A DNA stretch of 64,000 bases from NCBI RefSeq assembly GCF_002272865.1, contig NZ_MLAP01000004.1, forward strand, positions 90,034 to 154,033. Reading direction: 5' to 3'. Positions 17,807 to 25,353 of this stretch are shown one piece after another. The notes beneath the pieces are model-generated. The model worked only from the letters and a program-made list of their open reading frames with translations, had not been told where the DNA came from and ran no database searches. The position numbers and the translations under genes are program-made. Source of the DNA: Helicobacter sp. 12S02634-8 (lineage in GTDB: Bacteria; Campylobacterota; Campylobacteria; Campylobacterales; Helicobacteraceae). Position 1 is the first letter of the stretch, and each line of letters opens with the position of its first letter.

Positions 17807-18871
17807 ATGAATATCGCAATCACAGGTGGGGGAACTGGAGGGCATTTAGCCATCGCTAAAGCACTCGGTGGAGCGCTCATTGAACAAGGCAATCAAGTCA
17901 TTTACATCGGCTCTATGAGCGGGCAAGATAGGGATTGGTTTGGCGATAAGGGGCTTTTTAGTCATTGCTATTTTCTCAACACTTCAGGCGTCATCAATCA
18001 AAAAGGCTTGGGCAAACTTAAATCTCTCTATAAACAGCTCACTGCGCTTGGGTGCGTGAGAAATATTTTTAAAACCCATCAAATCCACTATGTATTGAGT
18101 GTAGGGGGCTTTAGCGCTGGGCCTGCAAGCTTGGGGGCGATTTTATTCCGTATCCCGCTTTTTATCCACGAGCAAAACTCCATAAAAGGGGCTTTAAACA
18201 AGTTTTTAAGCCCCTTTGCACGAGCAGTTTTTGGGAGCTTTACCCATCAAGGCAAAAACTATATCAAGACTTCCTATCCCATCAGAAGTGAATTTTTCAC
18301 TCAAGCGCGTATCCGTAAAGCAGTGCGGTGCGTGATATTTCTAGGTGGATCACAAGGGGCTAGAGCTATCAATGATTTTGCGATTTTATGTGCGAAAAAA
18401 CTCACAGAAAAAGGGATAAAAGTTATCCATCAATGCGGCAAAAACGACTTGGAACGCGTGCGAGAAATCTATAAAAAGCTAGAAATTTTAGAATATATTG
18501 ATATTTTTGATTTTGATAAAAACTTGGTAGAAAAGATAGCAAGCGCTGATCTGTATGTTGGCAGAGCAGGGGCTAGCACGGTATGGGAGCTGTGTGCTAA
18601 TGGCTTGAGTGGGCTGTTTATCCCCTATCCTTATGGGGCTAATGACCACCAATACTACAATGCCCTAGAATTCCAAAAAGATGGGCTGGGGCTTATCGTG
18701 CGTCAAAATGACCTTTCCCCCAATGCGTTGTTTGATTATATCGATGCACTTGAAATCAGTGATACTGATGGGGTGAAAAATATCTCAAAAATCAGTCTGC
18801 GCCTGCGGGATAAAATCAATGCTGATGGGGCAAGTGCAATCATCAAAGAAATTTCAGAGCGCTTAAAATAG
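17807..18871 (+). CDS. murG: MurG, lipid II synthase
   Basis: Transfers GlcNAc from UDP-GlcNAc to lipid I at the inner face of the cytoplasmic membrane. 354 residues with the GGGTGGHLAIAKAL glycine loop, the VGGFSAGPASLGA and HEQNSIKGALNKFL signatures, GGSQGARAIND, and the nucleotide-binding VGRAGASTVWELCANGLSGL. AAAGG precedes the ATG. It is probably co-transcribed with fliW. No strong terminator follows within the AT-rich gap. Confidence 0.95.
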   Translation: MNIAITGGGTGGHLAIAKALGGALIEQGNQVIYIGSMSGQDRDWFGDKGLFSHCYFLNTSGVINQKGLGKLKSLYKQLTALGCVRNIFKTHQIHYVLSVGGFSAGPASLGAILFRIPLFIHEQNSIKGALNKFLSPFARAVFGSFTHQGKNYIKTSYPIRSEFFTQARIRKAVRCVIFLGGSQGARAINDFAILCAKKLTEKGIKVIHQCGKNDLERVREIYKKLEILEYIDIFDFDKNLVEKIASADLYVGRAGASTVWELCANGLSGLFIPYPYGANDHQYYNALEFQKDGLGLIVRQNDLSPNALFDYIDALEISDTDGVKNISKISLRLRDKINADGASAIIKEISERLK

Positions 18872-19261
18872 CTGATACAATCACCCTAAGATATTCTTGC
18901 TATTTTTTTCAATATCATTTTACCTTTTATCAAAAATAGAAAAATTTTCACAAAAGCAAATATTTTAAATACTATAATCATTACCACTCTAAAACCTATC
19001 AAATATCTATCGACAATAGACACTAAAAATACACAACCCTCCTTTCATATCCTTTCATATCCTTTCACACCTCCCCAATCAAGCATTATCACGATTTTAC
19101 ATACACATTAAAGAGCAAACACAACCAATAAAATGCAAAATCTGATTGTATCCATAGATAAAATATTTTATATCTTTTTAACCCAAATCCACCTATCAGT
19201 CATGATCCATAGGACATAAAATAACTATATAAAAGACTAGATTTTATTACTTTATATACTA
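18872..19261. other. AT-rich intergenic region with a 10-bp tandem repeat
   Basis: No gene is seen here. At 19041-19070 a 10-bp unit occurs as CCTTTCATAT twice and CCTTTCACAC once, inside a pyrimidine-rich patch. At 19158-19171 there is a 14-bp AT palindrome (ATAAAAT/ATTTTAT), followed by TATCTTTTT, which could act as a weak terminator for fliW-murG. Confidence 0.5.
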
Positions 19262-19290
19262 TTGACAAACCTTTCTGATTAGAATATACT
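19262..19290 (+). promoter_or_regulatory. Strong sigma-70-type promoter for the small ORF and HpaA-like gene
   Basis: A perfect -35 TTGACA (19262-19267), a 17-base spacer and -10 TATACT (19285-19290). Transcription would start near 19297, about 310 bases before the lipoprotein gene. A 7-bp hairpin (TTATTTA/TAAATAA), a purine-rich Shine-Dalgarno tract with a four-codon ORF (M-I-F-L-stop at 19340-19354), and a 12-bp palindrome ATTCTTAAGAAT (19354-19365) lie in the leader. Confidence 0.7.
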
Positions 19291-19413
19291 TATCGCCAAG
19301 TATTATTTATTTTTAAATAAAAGGAGGGAGGAGGGATTGATGATTTTTCTGTAATTCTTAAGAATATAGCTATTTTGTTGCAATCAATTTTATCAAAAGG
19401 AGGTCGGTAAATA

Positions 19414-19515
19414 ATGAAGAATAGTCAAGCACCCAGTATAAGCAAAGCACCTGCTAAAAGTTCAATCTTGGCATTGGCTTTAAATTTTAATCATAAAGGA
19501 AAAAATATGAAATAG
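19414..19515 (+). CDS. 33-residue small ORF, leader peptide or remnant of a surface-protein gene
   Basis: Starts MKNSQAPSISKAPAKSS, then ILALALNFNHKG, ending in MK-stop. A perfect AAAGGAGG stands nine bases before the ATG, so translation is likely. It lies between the promoter at 19262 and the HpaA-like gene at 19607. Past its TAG the same frame stays open for 36 codons and encodes a basic-hydrophobic stretch (RYLLARAMVLGLSII) reminiscent of the signal peptide of the outer-membrane protein at 21.5 kb. It could therefore be the decayed 5' end of a surface-protein gene, or a leader ORF that modulates the lipoprotein gene. I recognise no homologue. Confidence 0.45.
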   Translation: MKNSQAPSISKAPAKSSILALALNFNHKGKNMK

Positions 19516-19606
19516 CAAAAATTGATAAGGTATCCAAAAATAAGGTATCTACTCGCTAGGGCAATGGTATTAGGTTTGAGCATTATCGATTATAAGGAGT
19601 ATCAAT

Positions 19607-20359
19607 ATGAAAATTAAAAGCTTAGCAATCGTTGTGGGATTATTGATGTTTTTAGCAGGCTGTATCGCACCTGTCCAAGATCATATCACCCCATTAAATT
19701 TTACTTACCAGACAAAAAACCAACAAGGACCAAAGTCAGATAAAGTGATTTTATTACTTGACCCCTCGATAAATTTTAATAGTGAGGTAAAGGAAACATA
19801 CGGGGATCAGTTCAAGCAAAATTTAAAACAAGACATAGAAAAAATGTTTATTGGTCAAGGATATAAAGTCATAAGCATTGATGGTTTTGAAGGCGATGAT
19901 ATTCCCTTTGGAAACAGAAAAGATGGTTATTTGGTTGTAAGAGTTGTTGGCAATGTCAATATTGAAAAGAAGATCACAAAAGCGCGGCAAAAAACTCAGT
20001 CAAATATATTTGCTGACAATAGTTCAATCGAGGGGACACTCTATGCCTTAGGGAAAATAAAGATTAGCTTTCTTGAGCCACTATCAAGCGAAACTATAGA
20101 TACAGTCAATGTAGATATAGCCCAAATGAAGCTTCAAGAGCCATTTAAGGTTGAAGCAAAATCATCAGCAGGGATTCTTGGCGATCTCATGGGAGGCGTT
20201 GAAACGAGTATTGAGGGTAACTATGATAACAATATCAGAATTATGCTAAACACAATTTTTAGAAAAACAATGGATAAGCTTGATAATAAGATTGTTTATC
20301 AGTCAATCAATCAATACCAAAAAGATATCCAAGATATAAAAACTAGAAAAAGATTTTAA
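19607..20359 (+). CDS. HpaA-family lipoprotein
   Basis: 250 residues. The signal peptide ends in the lipobox LAGC with the lipidated Cys19. The mature part follows the HpaA (neuraminyllactose-binding haemagglutinin) family: PLNFTYQTKNQQ, VILLLDPSINFN, an MFIGQGYKVISIDG stretch, a central KITKAR, and a C-terminal IFRKTMDKLDNKI. HpaA of H. pylori is a surface and flagellar-sheath lipoprotein; its adhesin role is disputed. H. pylori has several paralogues and I cannot say which this corresponds to. AAGGAG precedes the ATG. Base composition is more AT-rich than in the neighbouring housekeeping genes. Confidence 0.8.
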   Translation: MKIKSLAIVVGLLMFLAGCIAPVQDHITPLNFTYQTKNQQGPKSDKVILLLDPSINFNSEVKETYGDQFKQNLKQDIEKMFIGQGYKVISIDGFEGDDIPFGNRKDGYLVVRVVGNVNIEKKITKARQKTQSNIFADNSSIEGTLYALGKIKISFLEPLSSETIDTVNVDIAQMKLQEPFKVEAKSSAGILGDLMGGVETSIEGNYDNNIRIMLNTIFRKTMDKLDNKIVYQSINQYQKDIQDIKTRKRF

Positions 20360-20363
20360 GACA

Positions 20364-20428
20364 AGATACCACATAGACAATCAAGCCTGTGTGGTATTTC
20401 AGCTTGATTGGGGCAAGAAACCTCAATC
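20364..20428 (+). promoter_or_regulatory. Interlocking inverted repeats after the HpaA-like gene
   Basis: Three stems compete. Stem 1 pairs 20364-20373 with 20390-20399 (core ATACCACA/TGTGGTAT). Stem 2 pairs 20378-20386 with 20402-20410 (CAATCAAGC/GCTTGATTG, 9 bp perfect), its 5' arm lying in the loop of stem 1. Stem 3 pairs 20406-20413 with 20421-20428 (GATTGGGG/CCTCAATC, one mismatch) and uses part of stem 2. Stem 1 could be a weak terminator. The layout resembles an attenuator between the lipoprotein and the next outer-membrane protein gene. Confidence 0.55.
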
Positions 20429-20520
20429 AAATATTTTGGCTTTAAATCATCAGCGGGAGGTGGATTCTTATCCAACGGAGGGGATCTGATTTATATTTAT
20501 CAATCACAATAAGGAATATG

Positions 20521-21111
20521 ATGAAAAAATTAGCTTTGATTGCATTGGCAATATTAACTTTTGGAATAGGGGCAAATGCTCAAGAGAGCACAGATGGAGC
20601 AAACCAAGAGAGCACACAAAATACAAGCAGCAGACAATATGGCTCTATTTTATCCCATTTATCGGGCTATGTTGGTGTTGATTATTCAAACAAAATGTTT
20701 AATAATGGATTACTGGGTATTGGTTTTTCTTTGTCTGGAGGGCCTACTTATAAGATTACTAATCGATTTGAAGTAGGGGTCAGAGTAGGGATAGGTCTTG
20801 GAGGATATTATCAAGGTGGTGATATTAGTTATATCGTCCCAATAGGTGCTGATGTGCTTTATACATTTAATAAGAATTTAAAAGTATTTGGTGGGACTGA
20901 GTTCAATATCGGAGGGATCTATAATGATTGGAATATTTATGCAGCTGTGAAGCTTTTTAATTATATGTTCTTCAAAATAGGCTATATCCCCTATTCTACA
21001 GCAACAATACTCCCACCACAAATCAATAAATTCTCCACTCTCAACACACGAGCGACTCAAGCTGCCTCTTCGCCCTCAGGTTGGTTGCTCTCATTGGGAT
21101 ATGGCTTTTAG
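20521..21111 (+). CDS. Small outer-membrane beta-barrel protein
   Basis: 196 residues with a clear signal peptide (MKKLALIALAILTFGIGANA, cleaved before QES). The mature protein has alternating amphipathic strands (LLGIGFSLSGGPTYKI, FEVGVRVGIGLGGYYQGG, VPIGADVLYTF) and ends LSLGYGF with a C-terminal Phe, the usual beta-barrel assembly signal. The size suits an eight-stranded barrel. AAGGA fits the ATG at 20521 better than the ATG one codon earlier. I do not recognise the family. It is followed by a good terminator and then by C/T homopolymer tracts. Confidence 0.75.
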   Translation: MKKLALIALAILTFGIGANAQESTDGANQESTQNTSSRQYGSILSHLSGYVGVDYSNKMFNNGLLGIGFSLSGGPTYKITNRFEVGVRVGIGLGGYYQGGDISYIVPIGADVLYTFNKNLKVFGGTEFNIGGIYNDWNIYAAVKLFNYMFFKIGYIPYSTATILPPQINKFSTLNTRATQAASSPSGWLLSLGYGF

Positions 21112-21126
21112 TGTCTTTAAAACTAA

Positions 21127-21160
21127 GGCTAAGAGGTAAATCTCTCCTAGCCTTTGGCTT
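21127..21160 (+). terminator. Rho-independent terminator of the 20.5-kb outer-membrane protein gene
   Basis: Stem GGCTAAGAG (21127-21135) with CTCCTAGCC (21144-21152), one mismatch, loop of eight bases, followed by TTTGGCTTTT. It lies 15 bases after the stop codon. Confidence 0.7.
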
Positions 21161-21164
21161 TTGA

Positions 21165-21195
21165 CCCCCCCCCTTTTTTTTCTATCACCCCCCCC
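21165..21195. repeat. Homopolymer tracts C9-T8 and C8
   Basis: C9 (21165-21173) directly joined to T8 (21174-21181), then C8 (21188-21195). They lie between two outer-membrane protein genes in a 388-bp gap (21112-21499) that is pyrimidine-rich on the plus strand up to about 21300. No coding region crosses the tracts. Such runs slip easily in replication. Confidence 0.85.
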
Positions 21196-21499
21196 ATCTA
21201 TTGCCCTCCTCTATTATCGCCCCATTTCTATCGCCCTGCCAAATCATCAATATCCCCCCACATATCAAACAATCATCAAATCTTTTTTTTATCTTACACG
21301 CTAAAATCTCTATAAGAAATCATAAAGGATAGCACAGAATAAGATAGAATACCATTGCTAAAAAAGTTTTGTAGGGTTTCAATCAAATTTCAAAAATCAT
21401 TGCCTTTTATCGCAGACAATAGGACTTATGGGGCAAAAATCCAAACAAATATCTATAAAAGCAACAGAAATATTACAAGTCAATTCAAGGAGCAGATAT

Positions 21500-22273
21500 T
21501 TGGAAAAAATGAAAAAAATGGCTGCAATGGTTCTGGCAACTCCAAGGGCGATGATGGGTTTGGTGCTAGCTTTGGGAGCTAGTGGGCTAGTGAGCATAGC
21601 AAGCGCTGATACTATCAAGCCCCAAGCCCAAAAGTCAAGTAAAAATGGCTTTAGTATCGGTGTAGAGGGGAATATAGGCCGCGCTTATAGCTTCAATGAC
21701 CCCTCGCCGACATACAAACCCACAAGCAATAATGATATGCTGCGTAGCACTTTTATAGACCTAGGATTGATAGGGGCTTATCAGCACTACTTTGGAGAAA
21801 ATCAAAGGCAAGGTTTTAAAATCTCAGGGCATATTGATTCAGGGATTGGGAGTAGTTGGAGAGAGGTGATTGAAGATGCTGCGCTCACTCTGTCTTATAT
21901 CCCTATCAAATTTGGGCTTGATATCAAATATCTCTGGGATTTCTTAGAACAAGATGGATACACTCTGGGCGTGCATATAGGCGTGGGGTATGCGTATGAT
22001 ATGTATGAAGATGGGAAGTGGATTTTTAAAGTCAAAGGCAGTGATATAGAGCCTGTAGTCGATGCAAGCCCCATATCTTTAGGGTTTATTTATCCTGTGC
22101 TGGGCTTGCATTATTATTATGGACACCATCAGTTTGAGCTGCTCTGGCGTGGGGGCGGGGCGATAGGGGCTACAAGCAAGCCCACTGACACAGACACAAC
22201 AGGAGAATCGCCACTCTATGTGACGATCATCTCAAATTCTTATGCTACACTCAGCTATGCCTATCGGTTTTAA
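21500..22273 (+). CDS. Outer-membrane beta-barrel protein with TTG start
   Basis: About 257 residues. The N-terminus is a long signal peptide (KKMAAMVLATPRAMMGLVLA, cut after SIASA). The mature chain has beta-barrel strands (FSIGVEGNIGRAYSF, GYTLGVHIGVGYAYDMYEDG, QFELLWRGGGAIGA) and ends TLSYAYRF with C-terminal Phe. The TTG at 21500 has AAGGAG seven bases upstream; the in-frame ATG at 21509 is 16 bases from it and an ATG at 21428 lies before the signal peptide. Family not recognised; related in style to Helicobacter outer-membrane proteins of unknown function. Confidence 0.72.
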   Translation: MEKMKKMAAMVLATPRAMMGLVLALGASGLVSIASADTIKPQAQKSSKNGFSIGVEGNIGRAYSFNDPSPTYKPTSNNDMLRSTFIDLGLIGAYQHYFGENQRQGFKISGHIDSGIGSSWREVIEDAALTLSYIPIKFGLDIKYLWDFLEQDGYTLGVHIGVGYAYDMYEDGKWIFKVKGSDIEPVVDASPISLGFIYPVLGLHYYYGHHQFELLWRGGGAIGATSKPTDTDTTGESPLYVTIISNSYATLSYAYRF

Positions 22274-22308
22274 TCGCTCTTAGGGCTGATTTTGGCTCTA
22301 AAAGCGAT
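22273..22308. terminator. Bidirectional hairpin between converging genes
   Basis: ATCGCT(C)TTAG pairs with CTAA(A)AGCGAT, 11 positions with one mismatch, between the outer-membrane protein gene and convergent fabG. A short A/T run follows on the minus strand only, so it may act mainly for fabG. Confidence 0.45.
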
Positions 22309-22326
22309 GTGCCAAACAAACAAGGG

Positions 22327-23070
22327 CTATAAATAAAGCCCTCCATTGACTTTGAGAACTTCCCCTGTGATATAGCTTGAATAATCACTCAATAAAAACG
22401 CCACAGCCTCTGCGACCTCTTTAGAACTGCCAAACCTCCCTAATGGGATATTTTTGATATAGTTTTCTTTGATGTCATCTTTTAGCACACGCGTCATATC
22501 CGTTTCGATAAAGCCCGGTGTGATGCAGTTGAAACGCACATTTCGAGCAGCCCCCTCATAGGCAAAAGATTTGTTCATCGCAATCATGCCCCCCTTGCTG
22601 GCTGCATAGTTTGTCTGCCCGAGGTTGCCCCTTTCTCCGACGATAGAAGCGATATTGACCACGCTGCCAAATCTTTGCTTACTCATGAGCTTGAGCGCTT
22701 CACGACAGCCGATAAAGGCTGATTTGAGATTGGCATCGACAATATCCATGAACTCCTCAGTTTTCATTCTGATAGCAAGCTTATCGTTGGTGATACCTGC
22801 GTTATTGACCAAATAAGACAATCCCCCATCACAATCAATAATCGTTTTTAAGCCCCCAAGAAAGCCCTCTTCATCAGTAACATCAAAATGGATCAAAGCA
22901 GCCTGCCCTCCATTGGCTTCAATCTCTTCTTTGAGCCTATCGGCTATCTCAGGCTTGCTTCTGTAGTTGATCCATACTTTAAGACCAAAGCTAGCCAAAG
23001 TTTTAGCGATTTCAGCGCCTATGCTTCTTGAAGCACCCGTTACAAGGACATTTTTGCCACTAAATTTCAT
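22327..23070 (-). CDS. fabG: 3-oxoacyl-[ACP] reductase FabG
   Basis: NADPH-dependent reductase of the fatty-acid elongation cycle, 247 residues. Short-chain dehydrogenase marks: cofactor loop TGASRSIGAE, NNAG, the catalytic Ser in VNIASIVG, Tyr/Lys in NYAASKGG, and the C-terminal VLKVNGGLYL. AGGAG lies six bases before the ATG. rpsU is 138 bp upstream on the same strand, as in H. pylori. Confidence 0.96.
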   Translation of the reverse strand: MKFSGKNVLVTGASRSIGAEIAKTLASFGLKVWINYRSKPEIADRLKEEIEANGGQAALIHFDVTDEEGFLGGLKTIIDCDGGLSYLVNNAGITNDKLAIRMKTEEFMDIVDANLKSAFIGCREALKLMSKQRFGSVVNIASIVGERGNLGQTNYAASKGGMIAMNKSFAYEGAARNVRFNCITPGFIETDMTRVLKDDIKENYIKNIPLGRFGSSKEVAEAVAFLLSDYSSYITGEVLKVNGGLYL

Positions 23071-23208
23071 TACAAACTCCTAAAATTTTGATGATTGATG
23101 GTGATTAAAAAACTAAAAAAGTATATTAACAAAAAACTATTAAGCTTGGAGTAATCAAGAAGATAGGAAAAGCAAAGCACCCCACCCCTTGGAGATGGGG
23201 GGAGTGTA

Positions 23209-23421
23209 TCAGAGTCTAGACTCATAGCGTCTGAGCATATAAAGGCGTTTGAGCATTTTTTTCTTAGCATTGATCTTTTGTTTTTTGCGCTTTTCAGTCT
23301 TAGACTCAAAAAATCTTCTCGCACGACATTCAGTCACGACTAGATTTCTATCAGTCTGCTTTTTGAACTTACGATAAGCTTCATCAAAAGATTCGCTCTC
23401 TCTGACTTTTATACCAGGCAT
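23209..23421 (-). CDS. rpsU: 30S ribosomal protein S21
   Basis: 70-residue basic ribosomal protein: [19 protein letters not shown] is the family start, followed by Lys/Arg-rich helices ([20 protein letters not shown]). The ATG at 23421 follows AAGG at workable spacing; a GTG three codons upstream is less likely. A G/C-rich imperfect hairpin (about 23168-23200) downstream may reduce read-through into fabG. Confidence 0.95.
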   Translation of the reverse strand: MPGIKVRESESFDEAYRKFKKQTDRNLVVTECRARRFFESKTEKRKKQKINAKKKMLKRLYMLRRYESRL

Positions 23422-23560
23422 TAAAATCACCTTACTTTCTTTGTAAAATTTGAAGTTTGAAACTTCTAGCTCGCATTATAAGCAAAAAGCATAAAATTAA
23501 CATAAAAATCAGCAAAATTTTGCTAAAATCCACATTTTTATATTGAATAAAACTTGATTT

Positions 23561-23637
23561 GTGCCCATAGCTCAGCTGAATAGAGCAACAGGTTGCGGTC
23601 CTGTAGGCCGGGGGTTTGAATCCCTCTGGGCACACCA
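23561..23637 (+). tRNA. tRNA-Arg (anticodon GCG)
   Basis: Acceptor GTGCCCA pairs with TGGGCAC, followed by A and an encoded CCA. The D arm is GCTC/GAGC, the anticodon arm ACAGG/CCTGT with loop TTGCGGT, and the T arm GGGGG/CCCTC with loop TTTGAAT. The loop places GCG at 34-36, reading CGC and CGU arginine codons. Most bacteria use an ACG anticodon converted to inosine for this box. Confidence 0.93.
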
Positions 23638-23833
23638 TTTAACACACCACCAACGCAAAAAACAATCCCTATATAAGACAATCCATTAAAATATCCACAA
23701 CAAAAATTTCCATACAACGCTATCATCTCTACACCATCTCTATACCATCAAATCCCCCGATCCAACCACAACAGCTCGATCCAATATTTATTGTAAAATA
23801 TCAATAAAACTATTGGGGTCTTTCCATCTTGGA

Positions 23834-23839
23834 TATAAT
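23834..23839 (+). promoter_or_regulatory. Probable -10 element of rocE-rocF
   Basis: TATAAT about 45 bases before the rocE ATG, in the 246-bp gap after tRNA-Arg. No good -35 box at 16-18 bases is seen. Confidence 0.4.
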
Positions 23840-23883
23840 CAGCCATTGTATTTGGCAAGATTGAAGCAATCAATAGCAGATTT

Positions 23884-25353
23884 ATGGATATGAAATCTAT
23901 CTTGAGTAGGGAGCAATTTGTGATAACACCAGAAAAAAATGGGCTTGTTCGGGATATTAAATTACGACATCTTTTGATGATTGCATTTGGAGGGGCGATT
24001 GGGACAGGGCTTTTTGTGGGCACAGGGGGGAATATCGCTTCTGCTGGCCCTTTAGGCACGCTCATTGCCTATGCAATCGGTGGGGTCATCATCTATAGCG
24101 TGATGTTATCCTTAGGAGAGTTAGCGAGCTATTTCCCCCATACAGGGAGCTTTGGCGATTATGCACACCGCTTCATTGGTCCAGCTACGGGGTATATGAT
24201 TTTTTGGCTTTATTGGCTGGGGTGGGTGATTAGTGTGGGGATAGAATACATTGCTGTAGGCTTTTTGATGCAGTATTGGTTTCCGAGTGTCCCTGTGTAT
24301 TGGTGGGTGATTGGCTGTGTGGTTTTGATATTTTTACTCAATTCATTTTCAGTCAAGGTATTTGCAGAAAGTGAGTTTGTGCTGAGTATGATCAAAACAA
24401 TTGCAGTCATAGCCTTCATCGCTATTGGCTTTGTCGCTATCATCTATCACATTTATCTCAATGGCTTTGGTGCAGTGTTTGCAAATTTTTATTTTGAAAA
24501 AGGCGGGCTATTCCCCAATGGCGTGCAAGTGGTTTTAGGGACGATTTTGGTCGTGATTTTTGCCTTTACAGGCACAGAGATTATCGGTGTGGCCGTGGGC
24601 GAAACGAAAAACCCCAGTCAGGTCATGCCCAAAGCCATCAAGGCCACTTTAGCGCGTATTGTCTTTTTCTTTATCGGCTCTGTGTTTATCATTTCTGTGT
24701 TTTTGCCCATGAACGACTCTACCATCACTCAAAGTCCCTTTGTAAGCGTCTTAGAACGGATTGAACTGCCCTTTTTGAAAGGCGGTATCCCTTATGTAGC
24801 TTCAGTGATGAATTTCATCATCATCACCGCGCTCATTTCCACAGCAAACTCAGGACTTTATGGGGCTTCAAGAATGATTTATGGCTTATCTGAGAAAAAA
24901 ATGTATTTCCCCATTTTTGCTAAGCTCAATAAAAGAGGGACACCGATTTTTGCTCTGTATCTATCGATTATTTTTTCTTTAGTCGCCCTTTTTACAAAGA
25001 TTTTTGCCCCTGAAGCTGTGATTGAAGCGCTGATTTCAGTGGTTAGTTTCACGGTTATTATCGTTTGGGCGAGTGTGTCTATTTCCCAATACATTTTCAG
25101 AAAGCGCTACATCGCATCGGGCAAATCTCTCAAAGACCTCCCTTATAAAGCCCCTTTCACGCCATTGATTCAGATTATCGGGCTTTTGGGCTGTCTGATA
25201 GGGATCATCGGAGCGTATTTTGACCCACAGCAGCGCATAGGTATCTGGGCGACATTGGTTTATATTATCTTGTGTTATGGGGTATATTTTATCACCAAAG
25301 ATAGGTTTGGCAGAGTGAGCAAAGGAGAAGAAGATGTGTTGGCAAGTCGTTGA
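23884..25353 (+). CDS. rocE: Amino-acid permease (RocE/LysP-like, APC family)
   Basis: 489-residue inner-membrane transporter with about 12 hydrophobic segments and the AAT-family N-terminal signature (LRHLLMIAFGGAIGTGLF, GELASYFPHTGSFGDYA). Overlap of its last 20 bp with the arginase start, and htrA next in line, make arginine (possibly lysine) the likely substrate; H. pylori rocE also lies beside htrA. The ribosome site is weak and the start could be ATG 23884 or 23890. A paralogue with the same core motifs is encoded at 52966-54360. Confidence 0.82.
   Translation: MDMKSILSREQFVITPEKNGLVRDIKLRHLLMIAFGGAIGTGLFVGTGGNIASAGPLGTLIAYAIGGVIIYSVMLSLGELASYFPHTGSFGDYAHRFIGPATGYMIFWLYWLGWVISVGIEYIAVGFLMQYWFPSVPVYWWVIGCVVLIFLLNSFSVKVFAESEFVLSMIKTIAVIAFIAIGFVAIIYHIYLNGFGAVFANFYFEKGGLFPNGVQVVLGTILVVIFAFTGTEIIGVAVGETKNPSQVMPKAIKATLARIVFFFIGSVFIISVFLPMNDSTITQSPFVSVLERIELPFLKGGIPYVASVMNFIIITALISTANSGLYGASRMIYGLSEKKMYFPIFAKLNKRGTPIFALYLSIIFSLVALFTKIFAPEAVIEALISVVSFTVIIVWASVSISQYIFRKRYIASGKSLKDLPYKAPFTPLIQIIGLLGCLIGIIGAYFDPQQRIGIWATLVYIILCYGVYFITKDRFGRVSKGEEDVLASR

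Noticed and set aside
18872..19260. Short CRISPR-like array from the CCTTTCATAT repeats
   Set aside because: Only three 10-bp units in direct contact with no spacers; a simple tandem repeat.
20364..20410. H-type pseudoknot or riboswitch after the HpaA-like gene
   Set aside because: Geometry leaves only two bases to cross a 10-bp stem, so the pseudoknot is unlikely, and no known riboswitch core is recognised. Kept only as alternative stems.
21355..21582. 75-codon plus-strand frame overlapping the 21.5-kb outer-membrane protein start
   Set aside because: Different frame from the outer-membrane protein, no ribosome site, and the shared part is the signal peptide read out of frame.
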